A DNA stretch of 36,605 nt from Cochliopodium minus (GCA_024220525.1 JAMYWO010000355.1:1-36605), one strand, 5' to 3'. Counted from the first letter of the stretch, positions 22,454 through 32,888 are shown. Made by a program: numbers and translations. Notes: generated from the sequence alone by a model not told the origin.

Positions 22454-22810
22454 TATACCTTTACGTATTGTTCTATCAATTTTTTTTTTTATTTTAACTA
22501 TCTATTATCTCAATTAGATCTTGATTGAATTCTAAAAATAGATAATATTCACATTAACTACCAATTATAATGAAATAGTTCCAAAAATTCAAATTAAAAG
22601 AGCAAGAATTATTTTAAAAAACAAAATTTGGATTAAATGAAAAGATCAAGCTTTAAACTATGGAGCTTTCAATATTTTTACAAAAGAAATTAAATATTTA
22701 ATTAAACTTTTACAAAAAAAAAAACCATGTTTCAAACTTTTTAAATAATTTTTATTTCTCCTTTAATTTTTTCATGTCAAAAAATTTTCTTTTTTTTAGA
22801 AGCTTTATTT
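22454..22810. other. Intergenic spacer
   Basis: About 357 AT-rich bases between the PGK stop and the LRAT-like start codon, both on minus. No gene is seen. Confidence 0.5.
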
Positions 22811-23846
22811 TTAAATGTTAGAAACGTTTCTGTCAGAAAGAGAAACAACACCAGGCATTTCACGACCTTCCAAAAGTTCCAAAGAAGCACCACCTCCAGT
22901 AGAAACATGAGAAACGAGTTCTTTTTATTTTAAAAAATAAAAATAAAAATTAAATTAAATTTTTCGATTTTTTTTTTAATTAAAATTACCTTCAGTGTTG
23001 TATTTAGCACAACAAGTAGCAGTGTCACCTCCTCCAATGATAGTGATGGTACCATTTTTAGTAGCTTTGACAATATCATCCATAGCAGCTTTGGTACCTG
23101 TAATTTTTTTTTTAAAAGAAATTTTAATAAAATTAAAATAATTATTTTCATTTTAAATTTATATTTTATTTTAATATTTTATTTTAAAATTTTTATTTTT
23201 GTCAAAATTTTTATTTTTGATTTTTTTATTTTTTTAATTTATTTTTTAAATTATTTTTTATATTTTTTAATTTTTAATTTTTAGAATTTTTTTATAACCT
23301 TTCTCGAAGTTTGCCCATTCGAATACACCGAGAGGACCATTCCACAAAATGGTGGAAGCTCTTGCAATGATTTCAGAGAATTTTTGAGAACTCTTTGGAC
23401 CACAATCCAATCCCATCCACCCTTCTTTGATGCCTTCTTCATCAGTGGCATAGCTTTTTAAAATACAAAAAATGAAAAAATAAAAAAATAAAAAAATAAA
23501 AAATAAAATAAAAATAAAAAAAGAAAAAATAAAAATAAATTATAAAATTCACAAGATGACAAAATAATAAAATAAATTATTAAAAAATGTAAAGTTTAAA
23601 AAAAAAATTTCTTTTTAAAAATAAAATTAGTAAAAAATTAAAAATTAAAAAATAAAATTTGATACCCCACAGTTGCATCTTCTTTGAATTTGTCTGCAGT
23701 GACATAGTCAACAGGAAAGTGAAGTTTCACGTTTTTGGTTTTTGCCTTGTCCAAAATTTGTTGAACAATGTTTGCACCATCTTTGTCGAACAAAGATCCT
23801 CCAATTTGGACTCCCTCACAAACTTTCTTGAAAGTAAAAGACATTC
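22811..23846 (-). CDS. PGK: Phosphoglycerate kinase, C-terminal half
   Basis: Exons on minus: 23846-23666, 23454-23299, about 23097-22990 and about 22923-22811 (TAA). The first exon opens after TTTTAG with GA|ATG TCT, so it lacks the first base of a Gly codon. That base is exactly what the exon ending at 9272 supplies. Family marks: [63 protein letters not shown] (catalytic-loop region), [16 protein letters not shown] and [17 protein letters not shown] (nucleotide-binding Gly loops). It ends at [10 protein letters not shown]. About 184 residues plus 238 from the other half make about 422, the normal PGK length. This is not an independent gene: it has no start codon of its own in context and no N-terminal domain. 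Confidence 0.95.
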
Positions 23847-23869
23847 CTAAAATACAAAATATTATTTTA

Positions 23870-23998
23870 TTAATTTTATTTATTTATTTAATTTATTTTA
23901 TTTATTTTATTTATTTTATTTATTTTATTTATTTTATTTATTTTATTTATTTTATTTATTTAATTTATTTAATTTATTTAATTTATTTTAATTTATTT
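23870..23998. repeat. (ATTTATTTT)n tract between two truncated genes
   Basis: About 70 bases of a perfect 9-base unit with imperfect flanks. It lies between the PGK acceptor (23847) and the epimerase donor (24014). The same unit forms the last ~66 bases of the window (36540-36605), also inside an intron of a cut gene. It is a likely chimeric junction. Confidence 0.8.
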
Positions 23999-24014
23999 TT
24001 TATTTTTTTTTTAC

Positions 24015-25143
24015 CTAATTTGGGTAACAAAGGATTTTTGATCCTTTCATCCAGCTCTTTTAGAATCCATTGAAAAAAGCTCTTTCTTTCTCCATCCACA
24101 TCAGGGCCATAAACCTGGCCAAGTCTCAACACAGTGCTCTTATTCCAGTTTTCCAAAACATATTTCTCACTTTCTATGATAAAATAAAATAAGAAAATAA
24201 AATAAAAAATAAAAATAAAAATAAAATAAAATAAAATAAAAAATAAATTTTAATAAAAAATATGAAATAAATAAATAATATAAAATAAAATAAAGTAAAT
24301 AAAAATGAAAATAAATAAAACAAAAAAAATAATTTATAATTAATAAAAAATAAAAAATAGAAAATAAAAAAAAAATAAAAATAAAAAAATAAAAATTAAA
24401 TAAATAATATAAAATAAAAAATCCCTCATCATTAAAATTCATAATCACTTATAATAATCATTATTTTTTATAAACTAATTATGATTTATTTACCAAGCTT
24501 CGATTTAGCGTAGACTGTATTTGGGTTAGTAGGATCTGTTTCCTTGAATAAAGTTTCCCCTCCTCCATAAACCATGGCGGTGGAGAAGTGGATGAGATAG
24601 GTGTTGTTGTAAGGCATGTTTTTGACGATCTTGGTGGGTATGTTTACTTTCATCGCTTTTTCCTCGTCTTTCTCCGAATGTGGAAGACCAAATACGCTCT
24701 AAAAAAAGTGTCAAAAAAAAATTTTAAACAGAAAAATATTAAGCTGAAATAATTTATAATTTAAAAAATATAATACAAATAAAATCCTTTTGATTTACCG
24801 TGTTTATGATCACTTTTGGTTGTACTTTTTTTATGCAATCTATTATTGAATCATCTGAGAGATCCACCTTAAACCATTCCTCTACTGGAACACTATCTAT
24901 CTTATTTGTAGTATATGTACCTGGAGAATGAATAAAAGTGGTCAATTAGATGTTCAATCAGAGTAGATATGATGGTATATAAGTGATAAATTAACTAAAA
25001 AAAATTTACTTGCCATATACTTTCCATTTTCTTTTTCTATTTGCAAATTGAGTACATATTGATTTTCCAACGTATCCACTTGCCCCAATTACCAATATTA
25101 TTTCATCATTTCTAGGTTTGTAAGGATCCAATTGTTTATCCAT
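24015..25143 (-). CDS. NAD(P)-dependent epimerase/reductase (RmlD/MAT2B-like SDR), 3' part missing
   Basis: Start ATG 25143. Exons: 25143 to about 25020, about 24920-24805, about 24700-24496 and about 24174-24015. The extended-SDR nucleotide motif is ILVIGASGYVGKSI near residues 16-29. The strand WKVYGTY follows across a GC..AG intron. VEEWFKVDLSDDSII and PKVIINT come next, then HFSTAMVYGGGE (active-site Ser region) and TVYAKSK (Tyr-x3-Lys). VLRLGQVYGPDVDGE is present, then the gene stops at an intron donor (GTAAAA at 24014-24009) that runs into the (ATTTATTTT)n tract. The C-terminal substrate-binding part, usually about 80-100 residues more, is not found. The enzyme is a sugar-nucleotide reductase/epimerase or a MAT2B-like regulator; the motifs do not decide which. 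Confidence 0.75.
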
Positions 25144-25455
25144 TTCAATCAATTAATATTCTTTGTATTTTCAAAATAATGGAGTATTTGGTTTAATTTT
25201 TTATTCTCAATATTTTTATATATATTCTTATTATTTCATGTAAAAAATACTCTTCCAATAGTTAAAAATAATCTAATTGGATGATTGAGTAATAATTTAC
25301 AAATATATATTTGATGTTGAAAAAATTTATTGAGAAATATGTTAGTTTTATGAATAAATGATATGAGAGTTGATTGATTACAAATAATTTAATGCTTTCC
25401 ATCTATTTTTGTGATTTATGTTTTAAAAATTAATATTAATCTCCATTTCATCCCT
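25144..25455. other. Intergenic spacer
   Basis: About 310 AT-rich bases between the epimerase start and the bL20m stop, both on minus. It should hold the epimerase promoter. No gene is seen. Confidence 0.5.
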
Positions 25456-25830
25456 TTATATCTCTTTGATCTTGATGGTCATCAAAGATTCCCTCTTTTC
25501 TACACCACTAATACCCTCTGCATGTTTAGTGATACATCTAAAGGAAATAGGCTCATACACAGCTAGTTCAGACAATATTTTCCTATCCAATTTGATATTT
25601 TCTCGAACCATTCCATTTATAAATTGAGAATATTTTAAACCATATTGTCTTACTGATGCATTGATTCTCGAGATCCATAATTTTCTCATTTCTCTTTTTC
25701 TCATCTTTCTGCCAGAATATGCATAGGCCATAGCCTTTTCTACTTTCTGTTTTGTGATTCTCCAACAATTTTTATTTCTCCCTCTATATCCTTTTGCTAT
25801 CTTAAAGATTTTCTGACGATTCATCTTCAA
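25456..25830 (-). CDS. MRPL20: Mitochondrial large-subunit ribosomal protein bL20m
   Basis: An intron-free 124-residue ORF from ATG 25830. Bacterial-type L20 motifs: [81 protein letters not shown]20 binds 23S-type rRNA early in large-subunit assembly. Length is close to bacterial L20 (about 118), and residues 1-110 align without a long N-terminal extension, so any targeting signal is short or internal. The codon bias and AT richness match the neighbours, so it is a nuclear gene of this genome rather than bacterial contamination. It is divergent from the gene at 26153. Confidence 0.93.
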   Translation of the reverse strand: MKMNRQKIFKIAKGYRGRNKNCWRITKQKVEKAMAYAYSGRKMRKREMRKLWISRINASVRQYGLKYSQFINGMVRENIKLDRKILSELAVYEPISFRCITKHAEGISGVEKRESLMTIKIKEI

Positions 25831-26152
25831 TTAAAATCAATCAAAATTTTTTTTTTTTTAATATAATATTGGCTTTGATATGTTTGAAATTAAAGGATTT
25901 GACTTTTAAACAAATCTAATTGAAAGATTCCTTGTGAATTGGTATCTCAAGATTGAATTTAATTCCATTTTAAAGAATCAATTTGATTATTTTAAATTAG
26001 CTCAATCCCGTTCAATATATTTGTGGTTTATTTGATTTTGGAGGAGATTATTCAACTCGAAAAAAGAATTAATTTAAAAAAATTAAAACTCTTTTTGCCC
26101 AAAGAAGAGTATATTTATATAATCAACCCATTTTAATTCATCCGATAAGCAG
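25831..26152. promoter_or_regulatory. Likely bidirectional promoter region
   Basis: About 320 bases between the divergent starts of bL20m (minus) and the Asn-rich gene (plus). It must contain both promoters unless one gene has an unseen 5' exon. No specific element is recognised. Confidence 0.4.
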
Positions 26153-27129
26153 ATGCAAGAAAACCAGAAAATGGCAGAACTTAAATCAATTTTAAATAGG
26201 GCGATAGTCTCCTTATTCAAAAATATAGATTTTTTGAAAGATTCATTATCAGTAAATTCTGTTGGTGAGATAGCATTTCAAAAAGAATCTGTCCAAAAAT
26301 TGATTGATTGCAGAAAAGTAAATATAAATCTAACCAAAATTTAATAATATTTTTTTTTATATTTCACTTATTTCAACCCCCAATTCACATTGTTTAACAA
26401 TATATTTTTTCAATATCAAGTTATTGGAATCATTTCCTTTACTAGAAGGATCTATCCAAAAAGATGTGATTTCCACAACATCTACTGATTTGAAGGTACT
26501 AAAATTTGTTCAAATGGTAAATGGATGTTTGTTCGAAATCACCAAAAAAATAGAAGAAATCAAGAATTTCGTTGAAAGGTATCATAAATTGAAAATAAAT
26601 AGAATATATAAATGTTTTTTTATATTGAAAATAACCACATTTATATTTTCTTAAATTGAATATAATCAGATGTCAATCCACTCAGAGCCTTATTTCTATT
26701 GGAGTGACAGTGAGAAGTATAAAAAGCATCTTTGATATGGGTTCTAAAACATCCAAAACAACCAATGATGTTGAGAAATCTCCAAATTCAAATCCAAATT
26801 CAAATAATACAACACCAAATCTGAATAGAATATCAAAAACATTGAGTAGAGAAAATAGTAATACAAACATAAGCAATAATATCAATTCACCCACTAATTC
26901 TCCCACAAATAAATCGATCAATAATCTCATTTTGAATAGAGATAGCAATGATGAAGGATCTTTGTCAAATTCCCTCCCCATCCCCAAAATAATGATTGAA
27001 AATAAAGCGAATAATACAACCCCAATCAACAACACACCTCCAAATAATAACAATAACGTATTGAATAGAAATACAAAAGAGCTTGCTTTGAATAATATTA
27101 ATAATACCAACAAAATAAANAAAAAATAG
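26153..27129 (+). CDS. Asn-rich low-complexity protein of unknown function
   Basis: Exons are 26153 to about 26319, about 26415-26579 and 26671 to about 27129. They join in frame through GTAAAT..CAAG and GTATCA..TCAG introns. The first ~130 residues are helical and hydrophobic-patterned (AELKSILNRAIVSLFKNIDF, LKVLKFVQMVNGCLFEITKK). The second half is dominated by Asn, Ser, Pro and Thr (SPNSNPNSNNTTPNLNR, NNTTPINNTPPNNNNN). Such Asn runs are usual in AT-rich genomes, where AAT is favoured. The end depends on the base called N at 27120; if the N keeps frame, TAG at 27127-27129 is the stop. No domain is recognised. Confidence 0.55.
27120..27120. other. Single N, probable contig join
   Basis: This is the third isolated N of the window, set in an A-rich context. 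The PPWD1-like gene on its right (minus) runs out before reaching it, which again suggests a join rather than an ambiguous base call. Confidence 0.6.
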
Positions 27130-27371
27130 AATAATAAGATATATCTTTGTATGGATGAATCTATTTCAATGAATATTCAGGTAATATAAAAAGAAATTGT
27201 AAATCAGTAAACAATAATATTGAATTTGTGATATCAGTAAGCAGTAACATCAACTAATCTTGAAATGATCTTATATAAAATAGATCTCGAAAATATGATG
27301 TCGAAGATAATATATGGATGAGATGATTTCATTTATATCTCTGTTAATATCCAAATGAGATTGTTTATTAC

Positions 27372-27828
27372 CGAAATTGATTACATCGAAGATCTTGATG
27401 GTCTGATCATCAGAGGTGGTGGCCAAGGACAATCCATCAACAGAACAAGAAATAGAGTTGAGGGGAGCCATATGAGCGATATAATGCTTGACAAAGTCGA
27501 TTCCCATGCTCTCCTTCTTCCAAAACTTCAAATGTCCATCCCTCGATCCAGTGACGATGAATTCAGTCGATGTGTTACAGATATGGGTGACGTTTTCTCT
27601 GTGCATATAGCTTCTTTCATACATCTTTGCGTTGGGCAATCTCTCGAGATAGAGCCTCTCAAATTCCAATTTCTTTTCGTTGTTGTTCGACATCATCACT
27701 TTACTTGGTCCTATCTGTTGTTTATCTATATTTTTATCCTCATCATCTTCTCCTACCTTTCTTTTTTTCTCCTCTGTTGTTGATTTCTTTTCGCTATTGT
27801 TTATTCTCTTTTTATCACTCATCTTCAC
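27372..27828 (-). CDS. PPWD1: PPWD1-like WD40 cyclophilin, N-terminal exon only
   Basis: Exon 1 begins at ATG 27828 (or 27822) with a Lys/Glu-rich segment. It then reads LEFERLYLERLPNAKMYERS, YMHRENVTHI, EFIVTGSRDGHLKFWKK, GIDFVKHYIAHMAPLNSI, and LATTSDDQTIKIFDVINF. This closely follows the start of PPWD1, a WD40 propeller protein with a C-terminal peptidyl-prolyl isomerase domain that associates with spliceosomes. The exon ends at a GTAATA donor (27371-27366). The expected next exons and the cyclophilin domain are absent: only about 250 bases remain before the N at 27120. The gene is therefore cut by the scaffold. It is divergent from the EF-hand gene at 28206. Confidence 0.85.
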
Positions 27829-28205
27829 TTTTGTATATTTTGGATATGTATTATTTTACTTGTTTTGAAAATTGATGAATGGGATTTGATATTTAGGAAA
27901 CGAAATCAAACAAATTTTTTTTTATTTTTTATTTTTCTGAAAAATAAATTAAACAACTTTTATTCACTTTCGAAGGGTTTCATCCTTTTTTTTTTTTAAA
28001 CACCCAATCCAAGATTCATTGATTAATCATTTCTTCATTTAATTTTTTAAAAATTTATTTTTTTCACCATTTTTATATCTTACCTGTATATCAATGAAAT
28101 GGATGCTTAAAAATAATCAAAGTGTTCAAGCTTTATTCAAAAGGATTCAAATAAAGATTATAAAAAAAAAAGTTATTTGAATTAAAAATTGTGATAATAA
28201 AAAAT
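27829..28205. promoter_or_regulatory. Likely bidirectional promoter region
   Basis: About 377 bases between the divergent starts of the PPWD1-like gene and the EF-hand gene. It is AT-rich with poly-T and poly-A runs; no defined motif is seen. Confidence 0.4.
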
Positions 28206-31200
28206 ATGGGCAATAAATTGGATCCCAAAAAGGAAGAACAAAAACAAATTAAAGTGCAGAGAAAAGAGGGGATATCCCATGAAGATGCAAATAAATTATC
28301 AAATAAATACGAATGTAAAATAAAAAACCAACAAATATTTTAAAATTAAGCGAGCATAAATATAAATATTTAAACGGATAATGCTTTAATGCATTGATAA
28401 AGCTTAATATATCCTTTTTGTTTTATTTTTAAAAATAAATTTCTTCATATATATGTTTGTATAATTAAAATTATTGAAATGCAAATTGTCTCACAGAGAT
28501 ATATTATCCAACTAAATTAACTTCTATGCATACCATAATTAAAAAATATAATAATTTAATTTTCATGTTAATTTAGAAATCTAGATATATTCAAATAGAT
28601 TTTAAAAAACTACCAAATTGAAATTGAATACATTGTTGCATCTTAACTTTAACATATGTTTTTAATTTAGTTTCTGTTGGAGAGATATATTCATTATTTC
28701 TTCATTATAAATATATCTCATCGTTGAGTTTTGATGATGATCTAATAGACTTTGATGAATTCAGAATAGCACTGTAAATAATTTTTTTTTAATTTTGAAA
28801 TAAATTTAAATTTAAATTTAAATTAAATTTAAATGAAAAAGGGGAATCACAAATAAAACTTACGCAAGAAGACTTTTTAAAGCCTTTGATGAAAATGGAG
28901 ATAACAGTTTAGAGTTTTCCGAATTTGTAAGAGCATTCTCCATCTTATCCCCAAAAAACAACATGGAAGAAAAAATAAAACGTAAAAATAATTATTGTAA
29001 ATTTTGAAATTAACAATTTTTTTTTTTATTTATTTAAAGTATCCTTCAAAATTTATGGTAAATTTTTTCATTTTATATTTCCAATTGTTTCCAATTATTT
29101 TTAATTATTTTTATTTTTGTTAGACTTAAACGGAGATGGAAAAATAACAAAAGATTCTTTGTTTGCATTTCTAAGAGAAGTGATGAAAGAAAACACAAAC
29201 TTAATCATGCAAGTGACCAATGAACAAATGAGAGGCAAAAAAATTATTTTTTTTGAATATTTTTTTTATTTAAATAACTTTGTAGTGGATTATTGTTTTT
29301 TATTCATTATTTTTTTAAAGTTATTTTCATTTTATAGTTTTATTCATAAATTTTTTTTTTTTGGATTTCTTTTTTTTTTTTCAATTTTTTTTAAATTTTG
29401 TTTTTATTCAAACTTTTTTTTTTTCAAATTTTTTACATTTATTTTTAATTATTTTTTATTCCTGTATTTTTAATAATTTCATCATTTTTTATTTTTATTC
29501 ATTATTTTTTTTATTCATAAATTTTTTTATATGTGTTTGATTGTTTTCATTCATTTTTTATTATTTTTATTTTCAATTTTTTTTCTATTTTCAGTTTTTT
29601 TTTTTTCAATTTTTTTGTTTTTATTCATTATTTTGTTTTTTTTCAAATTTTTTATTTATTTTTATTATTTTTATTTATAAACATTTTTAAATAATTTCAT
29701 CATTTTTTATTTTTTTTCATAATTTTTTTTTCAAATTATTTTCATTCATTTTTAATTATTTTTATTTATAAATTTTTTTTCTATTTATAGTTTGTCTTGT
29801 TATATAAATTTTTTTTCATTTTCATTTTTAAAGTTTTTATTGTTTTTTCAAATTTTATTTTCATTATTTTATAAAAAAAATTATTTTTTGTAGATTGGAT
29901 AGACCATACATTCAACGAAATAGAAGACGGGAAAACAGTGATAGAATACGAAGACTACGTGCAAATGGTCAAGCACCATCCCTCCATCATAAAGTTCCTC
30001 ACACTAGATCTCGACTTCATTTTCAACCCTGCTCCCCTTACAAGCAAACAAAGAGAAGTACTTGAAAATTCCAAAAAAATCAGAAACACAAAACTCGGAG
30101 ATTTGAAATCACAGAATACGAGGTAGGCCTTTTTTTTTTTTTTTTTCCATTTTTTGCTGTTTTTTATGTTCCATTTTAGATTATTTTTGTTTTATATTAT
30201 TTTTTTTTTAATTTTATTCATTTTGTTAATTTTTTCATCGATTTTAATGTTGAATTTATTCATATTTTTTTTTTTTTTTCATTAAAAAATCAAAAAGAGT
30301 TTTTAATTTGCAATTTTAATATCTATTGAATTTTTAATTTTAAATTAATTTGATTTTTGATCGATTTTTTAATATATTTGCAAATAATTAAATTTATCAT
30401 TTTTTTTTAAATTAAATCATTTTAAAAAACTATTATTTTATTTATTTAAAAATTTTTTTTAGTTATTTTTTGTTATTAAAAATTTTTTTAAAAATAAAAT
30501 AAAAATAAAATAACAGGTTGTCTCGTTCCATAGACAATCTTCATTTAAATAAGTCGTACAGTGAACTTTCTCTCAAGAAAAGTCCCTCTCCCATTGTAGA
30601 GAAGAAGAGGTTGTTTGTCACGAAGATCCAGAAGTCAAAGTCTCAGGATCACGTTTTGGGGGGTTTCACTTTGATTAAGGAGGATCTCAATAAGAAAAAA
30701 AATGAGGAGAGTTTGAATGAATGGACCATTTTGGAAAATAACAATTCCCTCAAAGTTAATCTTCAACAAGATAAAGGTGAAAAAAATAATTATATATTTT
30801 ATTTTTAATTTCTATTTATTTTAAATTTTTATTTGTTTTATTAAATTTTTATTAATTTAATTTTTGTTTTTTTAATCTTTTATTTATTATTCATTCAAGA
30901 ATTTATTTTTTTATTTTTTTTAAATTTTATTTTAATCATTCAACTTTTTTAAATTAATTTTTTTCATGATATTTCTTAATTTTTTTTTAAATTATTTGAA
31001 TTAATTTTTTTATTAATTTTATTATTTTTTTTCGATGTTAATCATTGATAAACAAAATTTTTGTCAAGAATTTTTCTTAGTTTTATTTTTAAATTATTTT
31101 TTATTATTCATAAAAACAATTAATAAAATTATTTTTGATTACCTAGTTTTTATTTTTTTATTTTTTTAAATTAAATTTTTAAATTTTTATCCTTAAAAAA

Positions 31201-31453
31201 AGGAGAGAAAGAAGATATTGAAGAAATTCATAGTTCCAATAGCGAAAGCGCAGGAAATTTGTCTGTTGAAAATAAAAATCCAAATGATATTGTAAAGAAT
31301 GAGAATGATGATACTAATCCTCCCAAGAAATCTGTTTTCCCCAAAATCGTTGTTTCTGATGGTGATCAAGAAGATCCTCAAAACTACAAGTTTCATACAT
31401 ACCAAAATGGAAATAATTTGGGAGAAATAAAGTATTTTGATATGATCATTTAA
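28206..31453 (+). CDS. Calcineurin-B-like EF-hand protein with long Ser/Lys tail (8 exons)
   Basis: Exons: 28206-28314, 28671-28773, 28842-28981, 29040-29057 (18-nt micro-exon), 29124-29234, 29894-30122, 30517-30776 and 31203-31453. All phases fit, including a GC..AG intron after 29234. The protein starts MGNKLDP, with Gly-2 as a possible N-myristoylation site. A degenerate first EF-hand lies around DDDLIDFDEFRIA. EF-hand 2 is AFDENGDNSLEFSEF and EF-hand 3 is YDLNGDGKITKDSLF (split by the micro-exon). A fourth, degenerate hand is EIEDGKTVIEYEDYVQMV. This layout matches calcineurin B and related CBL/CHP proteins. Unlike them, it has a ~200-residue tail rich in Ser and Lys (SRSIDNLHLNKSYSELSLKK), likely phosphorylated. 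A membrane-linked calcium sensor is inferred; the target is unknown. Confidence 0.8.
29235..29893 (+). other. 659-nt GC..AG intron, extremely T-rich
   Basis: The intron of the EF-hand gene starts GCAAAA after ATGAGAG and ends TTTTTGTAG. No GT donor near 29234 keeps the frame. Using G|GC gives QMRDWIDHTF, matching the calcineurin-B family join. Most of it is TTTTTATTT-like sequence. Confidence 0.65.
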
Positions 31454-31510
31454 TTATTAATTAAAAATTTTGTAAATCTTTAATTTTTATCTTTTTTATC
31501 TTTTTATTTT

Positions 31511-32756
31511 TTATAATTTTTGTTCTTCCAATTTTCTTTTGTTTGGGTTATTTATTATTGAAATTTTGTTTTTTTCAAAAAGATCGTTCTTTTTTCCGTT
31601 TTCAAAATCAATGGAAAAACCAATGATTATTTGTTGAACAGGTTTGGGTATTTTCAAATGAATAGGAAATCTTTCCCAGTTGTCCCTTGTGTAATTGGAA
31701 ATTTTGTGCAAACAAAACAAAAAACAAAAAACTCTTTCACTAAACATCTTCCCAAAGTACTTGTGATCTTGGGGAGACCAAACCACAAAGAGACTGTGAT
31801 TATGGATCATTAATAAATTATCAAAATAAAGTTTACATGGAACATTCCTGTCAATTTTATCTCCTAATCCCAACTTTCCATATTCTCCTTTTCCACAAAC
31901 AAAAATTTCTTTTTTTTCTTTTAGAAAAATCCAAAAGTTTAAAATTTAAATAAAAAACATTTAAAAAATTTTTTACTGTTGACAAAAATGGAATGATTGT
32001 GTCCGGTAGTAATAAAAGAAATGTTGGGCAGATTTAATTTTGTGAAAGAAAAATAAGACACATTATTATTTCCCAAACCGAGTTGGCCATTTGAATTACT
32101 TCCACATCCATAAACGTTTCCGTCCTCTTTTTTTTAAAAAAAATTTTCAGCATTGAAAAAAAAAAAATTAAAAAATAAAATAAAAAATTTTTTTTTTTTT
32201 GCCAGTCAAAATAAAAGAATGTTCTCCACCGCAATGTACAGAAGAAATATTAGTAAAAGTTTCAATTTTGTTAATTATTTGGTTGGTATCAATAGGTACA
32301 ATCTCATCTCCTATTCCCAGCTGTCCTAAGTGGTTGTCCCCAAAACTTTCCAAAATGGTATTTCCTTTTTCGTTTCCTTCAAAAAAAAAAAAAAATAATT
32401 TTTAAAAAACCTTGCAAATGAAAATGTTTCATTTAATATCAAAATAAAGTAAAATAAAAATAAAATAAAAATAAAAACCAAAAAATAATGGTGAATTAAA
32501 TTAAAAATAAAAACCTAAAAATTAAAGGTGAATTAATTTAATTAAAATATTAAAGAAATAAAATAAAAATAAAAGAATAAAAATGGAAAAATTTTTTTAC
32601 TTGTTAGAATGAAAGAAAATTGATATCCACATACTACAGAAATGATGTTTGGATCAATCATCAATAAAATGGGCTCATCTATAAATTGGACCAATTCACC
32701 ACTAAGTCCGCACTTTCCATAATCATTTTTTCCCATTGACCATACTTCTCCGTTCT
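31511..32756 (-). CDS. RCC1-repeat protein, blades 4-7 (5' part is at 16694-15765)
   Basis: Four exons give four RCC1 blades. Exon a is 32756 to about 32600 (NGEVWSMGKNDYGKCGLSG, then VCGYQFSFILT). Exon b is about 32384-32201 (NTILESFGDNHLGQLGIGDE, then HCGGEHSFILT). Exon c is about 32131-31980 (EDGNVYGCGSNSNGQLGLGN, then TTGHNHSIFV). Exon d is about 31917-31511 (KEIFVCGKGEYGKLGLGDK, then MIHNHSLFVV and a ~75-residue tail). The intron between b and c has a GC donor (ACTG|GCAAAA). Exon a starts in phase after an acceptor, with no start codon, and the sequence upstream is the (ATTTTTT)n tract. Joined to the exon ending at 15765, it reads FLKENGEVW in frame and makes seven blades in total. Confidence 0.88.
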
Positions 32757-32809
32757 CTTCAAATAAATTTTTTATTTCTTCATTTTTAATTTTTTTATTA
32801 TTTATTATT

Positions 32810-32872
32810 TATTTTTTATTTTTTATTTTTTATTTTTTATTTTTTATTTTTTATTTTTTATTTTTTATTTTT
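32810..32872. repeat. (ATTTTTT)n tract between two truncated genes
   Basis: About nine copies of the 7-base unit, between the RCC1 blade 4 acceptor and the PPEF-like gene's last visible donor (GTAATA at 32888). It is the same unit as after the Ns at 2158 and 15667, and a likely chimeric junction. Confidence 0.85.
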
Positions 32873-32888
32873 ATTTTTTTTTTATTAC

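Noticed and set aside
26682-27113. Minus-strand Leu/Phe-rich ORF
   Set aside because: Antisense of the Asn-rich segment (AAT/AAC read as ATT/GTT); the plus frame has introns that join correctly.
27355-27875. Plus-strand ORFs opposite the PPWD1 exon
   Set aside because: The minus strand matches PPWD1 over more than 90 residues, so these are shadows.
2159-32872. The short-period repeats considered as a CRISPR-like or regulatory array
   Set aside because: They have no spacers, occur on both strands, also lie inside intact introns (35040-35112), and are ordinary microsatellites.
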